Origin: an uncultured Bacteroidales bacterium
GTDB lineage: Bacteria > Bacteroidota > Bacteroidia > Bacteroidales > F082
Direction: 5' to 3'
Length of the DNA stretch: 64,000 nucleotides
Assembly (NCBI GenBank): GCA_905234455.1
Contig: CAJOIH010000007.1
Coordinates: forward strand, 62,001 to 126,000
The notes beneath the pieces are model-generated. The model did not search any database and was not told the origin of the DNA. It saw nothing but the letters and a program-made list of their open reading frames with translations. Shown here piece after piece: positions 17,020 to 24,438 of this stretch. A program made the position numbers and the translations under genes. The first letter of the stretch is position 1; every line of letters begins with the position of its first letter.

Positions 17020-17925
17020 TTGGATTTTAAGAATTTTATATTAGACTTCTTCACACCAAGAGAATGGGCTACCATAACTCTTGTAGGCGCATTTATTTTG
17101 TTCTCAGCAATAAACAAAAGTGTCAGAAACAGCATTTTTGGCGTTATTAATGCTTTTTTTCATTGGAAAATCATCGTTCCAATTATTTGTGCACAATTAT
17201 ATCTGTCCTTATTCTATTACACTCTTTACAGGTTTAACATTTGGAATAATAACATCTTCCGAGAGGTTTTATTCTTTTCTCTATTTACAAGCATATCTCT
17301 TATTTTCAAATATGCGAGCAACAACGACCGCATTTCATCATTAAAAGGAATCATAGAAGATACTGTCACAGCCTCGATCATTATCGAATTCTATCTTCAG
17401 ATTTACACCTTTTCTTATCCCATTGAATTGCTAATACAATTCCTATTAGCATTTTTCTATTTAATGGGGGTCTATAACAAAAGAGAAACAAAGGATTATG
17501 AAAGAACTTATTTTGTTACTCAATTTATTTTTTATTCCCTAACACTCTTTTTGTTTGTTTATAGCATATATATGGCAATAATACACTGGGATAACAGCTT
17601 TTCAAGCCAAACCGTGGCTTCCTTACTATTTCCCATCATAACCACAATTGTCTATTGGCCATTCCTTTATGTATTTGCAACAATTTGCGCCTATGAAACC
17701 TGGTTTGTACGCATATTCTTTGCATCTAAAAAAGACAAAGATGTTTATAGATTTAGAAAAAACCAAGTAATAAAAACCTGCAAGTTGAACCTAAGCAAAA
17801 TCAACTTCATTCGCAAAGACTTTCATGTTTTCATTCCGCAAACACAGGAAGAGTTCATTCGTGATCTACAAATTTCCGAAGACAGATATAATAACCAACA
17901 CATAAAAAAAGAGTCGCCACCTTGA
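17020..17925 (+). CDS. Polytopic membrane protein paired with AbiTii gene
   Basis: 301 residues starting at TTG 17020, two bases after the AbiTii stop. About seven hydrophobic helices are visible (near 15-32, 48-68, 80-96, 112-130, 134-150, 168-190, 200-228). A basic cytosolic tail with KDKDVYRFRKNQVIKTCKLNL follows. I do not recognise a family. Its coupling to the AbiTii gene suggests a sensor plus membrane-effector pair (inference). The last residues (KKESPP) and the TGA stop are encoded by the start of repeat copy A, so the original C-terminus may have been altered. Strongly AT-rich compared with hsdM and hsdR. Confidence 0.75.
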   Translation: MDFKNFILDFFTPREWATITLVGAFILFSAINKSVRNSIFGVINAFFHWKIIVPIICAQLYLSLFYYTLYRFNIWNNNIFREVLFFSLFTSISLIFKYASNNDRISSLKGIIEDTVTASIIIEFYLQIYTFSYPIELLIQFLLAFFYLMGVYNKRETKDYERTYFVTQFIFYSLTLFLFVYSIYMAIIHWDNSFSSQTVASLLFPIITTIVYWPFLYVFATICAYETWFVRIFFASKKDKDVYRFRKNQVIKTCKLNLSKINFIRKDFHVFIPQTQEEFIRDLQISEDRYNNQHIKKESPP

Positions 17926-17990
17926 CAACCCTTTTCCAACCGGGGACTCCCCAAGCCAATAGAGTTTAATACCGATGCAAAAACACAAAG
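17902..17990 (-). repeat. ~90-bp dispersed repeat, copy A
   Basis: Aligned with copy B (19629-19718), the first 59 bp show 8 mismatches and the whole about 80% identity. Shared parts are an A7 tract with GAGTCGCC, TGACAACCCTTT, CCGGGGAC, CCCCAA and TGCAAA. Read on the minus strand it contains a short GGGG...CCCC hairpin and then a GUUGU/GCGAC stem followed by U7, resembling a terminator. The minus-strand -7 box is degenerate here (TGTTTTTG). It overlaps the end of the membrane-protein gene. Confidence 0.8.
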
Positions 17991-18003
17991 AACCAATAAT
18001 ACC

Positions 18004-18714
18004 ATGACAACAAAACCCGAACTACAATATCTCAACATTGATTTTAAATACACTTTCAGCTCTCCTCTTGGGCCTATGGAAGGCGAACGATACATCCAAG
18101 ACATTGCTGTCGAAATAATCAAAACCGATGAATATGGGAACAACCCTATTATCATTGGGAAAGGCAACGTGAAGATTTTACTACTGGCACAAGCCATAAA
18201 CGACCATTACGACATCTTTGAGATCTTCGACACCGAATCATATACCATGCGCATTGGCAATATGATCTATGATTTCGACAATTATGAAATCAAGGAAGAT
18301 TTGCAAAAAAAGTTGTTTGGTGACGACATTATGATCAATCCAAACATCTGCATTTTCGAACGAATGATGATTCTCCCAGAATACAGGGGATTAGGAATTG
18401 GTGCCAAATTTGTCAAAGACAGATTTCATTATTTCAATACCGCTTGCGGTCTCATCGTCATGCAGCCATTTCCCCTCCAACTCGAGCCATCAAATACTTT
18501 GGGAAGGGACAATGAGTTTGAAAGCAAAATGGGGTATGAAGAGATGGAACATGATTCGAGAAAAGCCATGAAAAGCTTAAAAGACTATTACAAAAGAATC
18601 GGATATATCACCGTTAGAGGATATAAAGACCTAATGTTTCTTATCCCCGATTTCAAAAACGACAAACTTGATGCTATCGATTTAGAAGAATCGATAATTA
18701 ATCCAAAACCATAA
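18004..18714 (+). CDS. GNAT-fold acetyltransferase, cargo of the RM island
   Basis: 236 residues. The acetyl-CoA binding motif A is MMILPEYRGLGIGAKF (R-x-x-G-x-G/A near residue 128), preceded by the NICIFERM beta strand. MQPFPLQLEP follows in the position of beta5. The first ~100 residues do not match a known domain to me. The acceptor is unknown; GNAT enzymes can modify proteins, tRNA or small molecules. It lies between repeat copy A and a gene remnant. Lower G+C than the core RM genes. No promoter is obvious in the 78-nt gap before it apart from the repeat. Confidence 0.8.
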   Translation: MTTKPELQYLNIDFKYTFSSPLGPMEGERYIQDIAVEIIKTDEYGNNPIIIGKGNVKILLLAQAINDHYDIFEIFDTESYTMRIGNMIYDFDNYEIKEDLQKKLFGDDIMINPNICIFERMMILPEYRGLGIGAKFVKDRFHYFNTACGLIVMQPFPLQLEPSNTLGRDNEFESKMGYEEMEHDSRKAMKSLKDYYKRIGYITVRGYKDLMFLIPDFKNDKLDAIDLEESIINPKP

Positions 18715-18719
18715 TCATC

Positions 18720-18839
18720 ATGACCCTCCCCGTAAACATAGAATCGCTGATTGAAAATGGCACTCAAGATGTCACTCAAGGTGATTCCCAAGATGATACC
18801 CAAGGTGATACCCAAAAAGATGTTCATATACCCAGATAA
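18720..18839 (+). pseudogene. 39-codon remnant of a Schlafen/AlbA_2-type ATP-binding protein
   Basis: A small intact frame encodes MTLPVNIESLIENGTQ followed by TQD/TQG repeats (DVTQGDSQDDTQGDTQKD). MxLPVNIExL is the usual N-terminus of Bacteroidota AlbA_2/AAA_4 (Schlafen-like) DNA-binding proteins, and (D)VTQ repeats are their usual linker before the C-terminal winged helix. The product looks like both ends of such a gene joined by an internal deletion. It could still be translated. The identification is from family memory, not alignment. Confidence 0.5.
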
Positions 18840-18867
18840 TGCCAAATAATACAAAAGCTAATAAAAA

Positions 18868-19632
18868 ATGGTCCTTCCAGTAAATATACACACCAACAAA
18901 TACTACCTGTTTTTAGACGAATGCGGAGACCAGAACTTGTCGAATTTCGACCCGTCTTTCCCCATTTTCACCCTATGCGGGGTCATTATGTCCCAATCCC
19001 AATTAGATTGGGTTTCAAATGAAATTAACGCTTTGAAAAAAGATTATTGGGGCGACAAGAAAATCATACTGCATTCAAGAGACATACGCAAATGCCAAAA
19101 TGGTTTCGAGATACTGTTCGACTTAGAAGTCAAGCAGAGCTTCTACAATAGGGTCAACAGTATTTTGAAAGAAAAAATGTATGTCATCGTATGCTGCTCC
19201 ATTCTGAAAGAGCCCTATATCCGCCAATACGGACGCCTTAATGACGTGTATGGACTGTCTCTATCTTACATTATGGAAAGAACCGTGTTCTACTTGGATA
19301 GTTTGACGAAAGACAACATTCATCTTACAACAATAGTTGAAAGCAGAGGAAAAAAAGAAGATCGGACGCTGTTGGATTATTATAATAAAGTCTGCGACCG
19401 AGGAACTTACTGGGTAACATCCGAAAGAATAAAAAACTATTTCAAGGATTTTGAACTGAAAAAGAAATCCGACGACCTCATAGGATTACAAGTAGCAGAC
19501 CTAATTGCATATCCGATTACAAGATATGTATTAGACGAGCAAGCCGTAAACTTAGCTTATGACATCATCAAAGACAATATTTATCAAAAAGAAGGAAAAC
19601 TGTATGGCATGAAAGTGTTCCCAAACAAATAA
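18868..19632 (+). CDS. DUF3800 protein (predicted RNase H-like fold)
   Basis: 254 residues. DUF3800 marks are FLDECGD (15-21; usually DESGD), FTLCGVIM, LHSRDIRK (about 70-77), a central VESRGKKED and the C-terminal GLQVADLIAYPI. The acidic residues suggest a metal-dependent nuclease-like site, but no activity is established for the family. The first residues MVLPVNIHT are unusual for DUF3800 proteins, which normally begin close to YYLFLDE. They copy the MxLPVNI start of the preceding remnant. It ends at repeat copy B. Confidence 0.82.
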   Translation: MVLPVNIHTNKYYLFLDECGDQNLSNFDPSFPIFTLCGVIMSQSQLDWVSNEINALKKDYWGDKKIILHSRDIRKCQNGFEILFDLEVKQSFYNRVNSILKEKMYVIVCCSILKEPYIRQYGRLNDVYGLSLSYIMERTVFYLDSLTKDNIHLTTIVESRGKKEDRTLLDYYNKVCDRGTYWVTSERIKNYFKDFELKKKSDDLIGLQVADLIAYPITRYVLDEQAVNLAYDIIKDNIYQKEGKLYGMKVFPNK

Positions 19633-19718
19633 AAAAAGAGTCGCCGCAATGACAACCCTTTCCCGACCGGGGACACCCCAATCCAAGAATCTTTCGATTC
19701 CGCTGCAAAGATACAAAC
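19629..19718 (-). repeat. ~90-bp dispersed repeat, copy B, possible small RNA
   Basis: Second copy of the repeat at 17902-17990. On the minus strand it has a full promoter: TTG (19737-19735), 21-nt spacer, TATCTTTG (19713-19706). About 70 nt follow with a GGGG-UGU-CCCC hairpin and a GUUGU/GCGAC stem, then the U7 tract at 19637-19631. This is the architecture of a short independently transcribed RNA ending just behind the DUF3800 gene. Whether it is transcribed is unknown. Confidence 0.7.
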
Positions 19719-19737
19719 AAAAAAACATAACACGCAA
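19706..19737 (-). promoter_or_regulatory. Minus-strand promoter reading into repeat copy B
   Basis: TTG-N21-TATCTTTG in the gap between DUF3800 and hsdR, directed away from hsdR and into the repeat. No protein-coding gene of convincing quality lies downstream on this strand. Confidence 0.6.
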
Positions 19738-19783
19738 GAGTTATCATCACTTTTTTATATAGAAATCCTATAACGCTTTGATT

Positions 19784-22700
19784 ATGAGCCTCATCTCCTT
19801 CAAAGAAAACGATATCAGCCAAATCCCGGCGTTGGAGCTTCTGCAAAAGCTAGGCTACCAATACCTCTCGCCAGAAGAGGCCTTGGAAATGCGTGGCGGC
19901 AAGACCTCCAACGTGCTGTTGGAAGACGTTTTGCGTCGACAACTGCGTGCGCTGAACTCCATCCGCATCGGCAGCCACAGCGAGGCGCGCTTCTCGGAAC
20001 AGAACATCGAGAACGGTGTCATCGCCATGCGCAACGTGACCATGGAAGGCGGCTACCTCAGCGGCAACGAGGCGGTGTATAACATGCTCACCCTCGGCAA
20101 GGCCTTTGAGCAAAGCATCGATGGCGACAAAAAGAGCTACACCATGCGCTACATCGACTGGCAACACCCCGAGAACAATGTCTTTCATGTCACCGAAGAG
20201 TTTGCCGTCAACCGCACCGGCTCCACCGACACCTACCGTCCCGACATCGTGCTCTTCGTGAACGGCATCCCGCTGGTCATCATCGAATGCAAGCGGCCCG
20301 ACATCAAAGGTGCTGAGGAGCAAGCCATCTCTCAACACCTGCGCAACCAAAAGGACGACGGCATCCGCAGCCTCTATGTCTATAGCGCCTTGCTGTTGGC
20401 CATCGGCAACAGTTTCGGCAGTTATGCCACCACAGGCTCGGCATCCCAGTTCTGGAGCAAATGGCATGAGTTGTTCCTAAACAAAGACGAGGAAATAGAC
20501 TACCACAAGCAACTGTTTGAATCGGTAAACGAAGGATTTGACGAAGTTCGCACCCCTACCCTACAAGACGAATACATATACAACCTCTGCCGCCCCGAAC
20601 GGTTGCTGGAGCTGATGTTCCACTTCACCATTTTCGACGCAGGCATCAAGAAACTGGCACGCTACCAACAATACTTCACCGTGAAAGAGATCGTTGAGCG
20701 CGTGAAGACCATCGAGGCAGGTCGTCGCAACGGCGGCGTGGTGTGGCACACCCAGGGCAGCGGCAAGTCGCTGACCATGGTGATGCTAGCACAAAAGATA
20801 GCGCAAGAACCGAGCATCCGCAACCCATGCATCGTCTTGGTCACCGACCGCACCGACTTGGACAACCAAATCACCAAGACCTTCCGCAAATGCGGCAAGC
20901 AGGTGGAGAATGCCACCACAGGAAAACGGCTTGTGGAACTTTTGGAAAGCGACACTGATGCGGTCATCACCACCGTCATCAACAAATTCGCCACAGCCAT
21001 TAAAAAGATCAAGCAGCCCCTCACCGACCCTAATGTTTTCATTCTCATCGACGAAGCCCACCGAAGCCAATACAAGGAACTGGCCATACAGATGAATCGC
21101 GTGTTGCCCAAGGCCTGCAAGATTGCCTTCACTGGTACGCCTTTGATGAAGAAAGACAAAAACACCGCCTTGACCTTCGGCGGCATCATCAAACCAGTTT
21201 ATACCGTCAAACAAGCCGTCGATGACAAGGCCGTGGTGCCGCTGCTCTACGAAGGCAGACTATCACCCCAAACGGTGAGCGAAAGCCCCATCGACAACTT
21301 CTTCAGCCAAGCATGTGAAGACCTCACCTATGAGCAGTCCACCGACCTAAAAAAGAAGTTCTCGCGCACCGACATCCTCAACCAAACCGAACAACGCATC
21401 TATTCCATTGCCTCCGATATCTCCGACCATTACTTGAAAAACTGGCAAGGCACAGGCTTCAAAGCCATGCTGGTGACACCCGTCAAGCGCGTGGCCATCC
21501 TATACAAAAAGTATTTGGACGAGATTGGAAAAGTGTCGTCGGAAGTGCTCATCACAGCCCCCGACGACCGTGAGGGAGAAGAAATCGCCTACGGCGGCAC
21601 ACCACAAGAGGTAAAGGCTTTTTGGAAGCAGATGATGGACGAACACGGAACGCCAGCCAAATACCAAGAAAACCTCATCTCACGGTTTAAAAACCACAAG
21701 TTGCCCGAGATAATGATTGTGGTTGATAAGTTGCTCACCGGCTTCGACGAACCCAAAGTGGCCATCATGTACCTCGACCGTAACCTCAAAGGTCACACCC
21801 TGCTGCAAGCCGTTGCCCGTGTCAACCGCACCTGCGAAGGAAAAGACTTTGGTTACATCATCGACTATTACGGTGTTTTGAGGGAATTGGACGATGCCCT
21901 CAGCATCTACTCCGAATACGATGAAGATGACCGGCAAGTGTTCCGCGAAACCCTAGTCCCTGTTTCCGACAAAATCGCCGAGCTGCCCCAGCGTCATTCC
22001 GACCTATGGGAACTGTTCAAGACCATCCCCAACAAACGCGACTTGGAAGCCTATGCCCAGTCGTTGCGCATGGAAGACCGCCGTCATGAGTTTTACGACC
22101 GACTCACCGCCTATTCTTCGGTGTTGCAATTGGCTTTATCCACCATGGAATTCCATGAGAATACCGATGAAAAAACCATACGACGCTATAAAGACGACCT
22201 GAACATGTTCGCCAAGTTGCGCACCGCCGTCCAGCTCCGCTACTCCGACGCGGTCGATTACAAGAAATACGAAGCACGCATCGAGAAGCTCATCAACCAC
22301 CATGTAGAGAGCGATGCCGTGAAGGTCATTACCAACCTAGTCAACATTTTCGACAAGGAGGATTTCAAGAAAGAAGTGGACAGCATCGTAGGAACGGCCG
22401 CCAAAGCCGACACCATCGCAACACGCACTTCAAAATACATCCGCGAAAACATGGACTCCGACCCTGCGTTCTACAAGAAATTCTCCCAACTCATCAAAGA
22501 AGCCATCGAGTTGTACGAGCAAGGCCGCTTGACCGACAATGAGTATCTGGAAAAGATGATGCAGTATAAGGAAGACGTGCTCAACCATACCGACAGCGAG
22601 TTGCCTTCGGAGTTGGAACACAACAATGCTGCAAAAGCCTATTTCGGCATCGCCTTGGAGAACTACAAACGACTCTTCCCCGACATGCCTGTACGCGAAA

Positions 22701-22936
22701 TGGCATTGGCAACCACCCATGCCTTCGACGAGATCATCCGTCAGTCGGTGATTGTGGACGGTTCCGTCTTGGTGGACTGGCAATCGAAAAGCGATATCAT
22801 CGGGAAGATGAAAATCCGCCTCGAAGACGAACTAATCGACAATATCAAACGCAAATACGAATTGAACTTTGCCTTCGATGACATGGACATCATCATTGAC
22901 GGCTGCGTGGACGTGGCAAAAATATGGATCCGATGA
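19784..22936 (+). CDS. hsdR: Type I restriction endonuclease/translocase subunit
   Basis: 1050 residues from ATG 19784 (an in-frame TTG lies 6 nt upstream). The N-terminal nuclease has PD(153-154)...IIECK (E168, K170), the PD-ExK core. The superfamily 2 motor has Walker A QGSGKS (G325-S329), DEAH (423-426), FTGTPL and the later LLTGFDEP and QAVARVNR motifs. The long C-terminal helical part contacts the MTase. It cleaves unmethylated DNA after ATP-driven translocation. Here it is separated from hsdS by five genes or remnants, instead of adjoining it. Confidence 0.97.
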   Translation: MSLISFKENDISQIPALELLQKLGYQYLSPEEALEMRGGKTSNVLLEDVLRRQLRALNSIRIGSHSEARFSEQNIENGVIAMRNVTMEGGYLSGNEAVYNMLTLGKAFEQSIDGDKKSYTMRYIDWQHPENNVFHVTEEFAVNRTGSTDTYRPDIVLFVNGIPLVIIECKRPDIKGAEEQAISQHLRNQKDDGIRSLYVYSALLLAIGNSFGSYATTGSASQFWSKWHELFLNKDEEIDYHKQLFESVNEGFDEVRTPTLQDEYIYNLCRPERLLELMFHFTIFDAGIKKLARYQQYFTVKEIVERVKTIEAGRRNGGVVWHTQGSGKSLTMVMLAQKIAQEPSIRNPCIVLVTDRTDLDNQITKTFRKCGKQVENATTGKRLVELLESDTDAVITTVINKFATAIKKIKQPLTDPNVFILIDEAHRSQYKELAIQMNRVLPKACKIAFTGTPLMKKDKNTALTFGGIIKPVYTVKQAVDDKAVVPLLYEGRLSPQTVSESPIDNFFSQACEDLTYEQSTDLKKKFSRTDILNQTEQRIYSIASDISDHYLKNWQGTGFKAMLVTPVKRVAILYKKYLDEIGKVSSEVLITAPDDREGEEIAYGGTPQEVKAFWKQMMDEHGTPAKYQENLISRFKNHKLPEIMIVVDKLLTGFDEPKVAIMYLDRNLKGHTLLQAVARVNRTCEGKDFGYIIDYYGVLRELDDALSIYSEYDEDDRQVFRETLVPVSDKIAELPQRHSDLWELFKTIPNKRDLEAYAQSLRMEDRRHEFYDRLTAYSSVLQLALSTMEFHENTDEKTIRRYKDDLNMFAKLRTAVQLRYSDAVDYKKYEARIEKLINHHVESDAVKVITNLVNIFDKEDFKKEVDSIVGTAAKADTIATRTSKYIRENMDSDPAFYKKFSQLIKEAIELYEQGRLTDNEYLEKMMQYKEDVLNHTDSELPSELEHNNAAKAYFGIALENYKRLFPDMPVREMALATTHAFDEIIRQSVIVDGSVLVDWQSKSDIIGKMKIRLEDELIDNIKRKYELNFAFDDMDIIIDGCVDVAKIWIR

Positions 22937-23631
22937 ACAGAGACAGCATCCAATACGGCACGACGCTTATCGAATATGAAATCACATACGCGCCAAGAAA
23001 AACGCTAGGCATCAGCGTGCATCCCGACAGCACAGTCACTTTGAAAGCCCCACTTGAAGCCACAACCGAAGACATCCGGGAAAAGGTACGCCGTAGGGCA
23101 GCATGGATACTTCGACAGAAGCGATATTTTGATTCGTTTGGCATCCCAACCACCAAAAGGCAATACATCAGCGGCGAATCGCATCTCTATTTGGGCCGCC
23201 AATACATGCTCAGAGTCAAAGAAAGTTCACAGAATGCCGTCCGTTATCATAGCAACATTCTCGAAGTGGAGTGCCATGACAGAAACAAGGCAGAAAAAGT
23301 ACTTAAGCTTTGGTATCTGGAACGGGCGCAAATAAAGTTTCCCGAATACGCCCAGCCTATCATAGACCAGTTTGTTGTTTACGGAGTAAAACCTAACAGC
23401 CTTTCCATTCGAAAAATGGAAAATCGCTGGGGTTACTGCACTAATGACGGTGACATTTATCTAAACCCCAGACTAATATGCGCTCCAAGATGCTGCATTG
23501 AATATGTCATCACCCACGAAATGTGCCATTTGATCCATCGCAACCACACCCAAGAATTCTACACCCTGCTCAGTAAGGAAATGCCCCATTGGGAAAAATG
23601 GAAGACAAAGTTGGAACGAATGCTCATTTAA
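22933..23631 (+). CDS. YgjP-like (DUF45/M48-type) zinc metallopeptidase, RM-associated
   Basis: 232 residues from ATG 22933, which overlaps the hsdR stop as ATGA (an in-frame ATG at 22924 is the alternative). The zincin motif HEMCHLIHRNH is near residue 195. RKMENRWGYC and the WILRQKRYF segment match the YgjP/DUF45 family. Members commonly sit directly after hsdR; a role in processing or controlling the restriction complex is suspected from that linkage only. Its last four bases overlap the convergent mtnN gene. Confidence 0.88.
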   Translation: MNRDSIQYGTTLIEYEITYAPRKTLGISVHPDSTVTLKAPLEATTEDIREKVRRRAAWILRQKRYFDSFGIPTTKRQYISGESHLYLGRQYMLRVKESSQNAVRYHSNILEVECHDRNKAEKVLKLWYLERAQIKFPEYAQPIIDQFVVYGVKPNSLSIRKMENRWGYCTNDGDIYLNPRLICAPRCCIEYVITHEMCHLIHRNHTQEFYTLLSKEMPHWEKWKTKLERMLI

Positions 23632-24380
23632 ACCAATCGCATCATCTCACTAATGATTGCTCTCGAATAGGCGTTGGCGACTTCGGCGATGAATTTACTG
23701 AAGTCGACACGGGCGTTGTGGTCGGCGCTGTCGCTGATGGTGCGGATCACCGTGAAGGGAGTGCCGAACTCGAGGCAGACCTGGGCGACGGCGGCACCTT
23801 CCATCTCCACACAGAGCACATCAGGCAACAAACCAAGGATTTCCAGACGCTTCTCGTTGCTATTGATGAATTGGTCACCGCTGGCAATGTCACCGAAATA
23901 AAGCTTGGGGCTGAGGTTGAACTCCTTCACGGCATCCTCGCCTACGATATTTTCCACGCCTTTTTCAAGGAGGTTGGACACTGCCTTCCCTGCCAGCTCC
24001 GATAGCTGGTAGTCGCTACCCACATACATCCGGTTGAGCAGAGGCAGCTCGAAGCGAGGGATGATGGGACGGGCATCCAAGTCGTGCTGCACCAACCGGC
24101 GCGAAACCACAATGTCACCCACCTTCAACCCATCGGCCAATGCACCAGCCGTGCCGATAAAGACCAGGTCGGTGACGCCGAACTCTTGTATTAATAATGT
24201 TGCAGTGATGGTGGCTGCCACCTTACCCCACTTGGAAAAGGCTACTACGCAACGGGTGGTCCCAATCTTGCCCACCACAAACTCGCGGTTGGCGATGGTA
24301 ACGGTGGTTTTCTCCGTCAGGAGAGCCTTCACCTCATCTATTTCTTGCGCCATAGCGCCAAGGATGCCAATATTTCTCAT
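23628..24380 (-). CDS. mtnN: 5'-methylthioadenosine/S-adenosylhomocysteine nucleosidase
   Basis: Cleaves adenine from MTA and SAH, recycling the by-products of SAM use. The N-terminus MRNIGILGAMAQEI, FIGTAGAL, GDIASGDQFI, the purine-site VEMEGAAVAQVC and the catalytic-loop RTISDSAD are all present. At 250 residues it is slightly longer than E. coli Pfs. It converges on and overlaps the YgjP-like gene by 4 nt. A minus-strand TATCTTTG (24409-24402) sits 22-29 nt upstream of the ATG. Confidence 0.94.
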   Translation of the reverse strand: MRNIGILGAMAQEIDEVKALLTEKTTVTIANREFVVGKIGTTRCVVAFSKWGKVAATITATLLIQEFGVTDLVFIGTAGALADGLKVGDIVVSRRLVQHDLDARPIIPRFELPLLNRMYVGSDYQLSELAGKAVSNLLEKGVENIVGEDAVKEFNLSPKLYFGDIASGDQFINSNEKRLEILGLLPDVLCVEMEGAAVAQVCLEFGTPFTVIRTISDSADHNARVDFSKFIAEVANAYSRAIISEMMRLV

Positions 24381-24401
24381 AATTTCAAGATTTCAAGATT
24401 A

Positions 24402-24424
24402 CAAAGATAAAAAAACTATCTTTG
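24402..24424. promoter_or_regulatory. Divergent -7 elements for mtnN and LOG gene
   Basis: TATCTTTG on the minus strand (24409-24402) and TATCTTTG on the plus strand (24417-24424) are 7 nt apart and face opposite genes. Neither has a clear -33 TTG at standard spacing. Confidence 0.55.
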
Positions 24425-24438
24425 CAAAAAATATTCAA

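Noticed and set aside
18765-18820. Short tandem repeats (CAAGATGATACC-like) considered as a CRISPR or minisatellite
   Set aside because: Units are 12 bp, contiguous, without spacers, and translate as TQD/TQG repeats of a linker; they fit a gene remnant better.
17902-19718. Minus-strand reading frames through both repeats sharing LGLGxPRxxKGCxxGDSFF
   Set aside because: No sensible start codon or consistent length in the two copies; the shared residues follow from DNA identity of the repeats.
17902-19718. Retron or diversity-generating retroelement built on the repeats
   Set aside because: No reverse transcriptase gene anywhere in the window and no template/variable repeat pattern with adenine-specific differences.
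24034-24438. Extended N-terminus of the LOG protein
   Set aside because: The upstream frame is antisense to mtnN and passes through two promoter boxes; the family begins at MKKICVFCGSS (24439).
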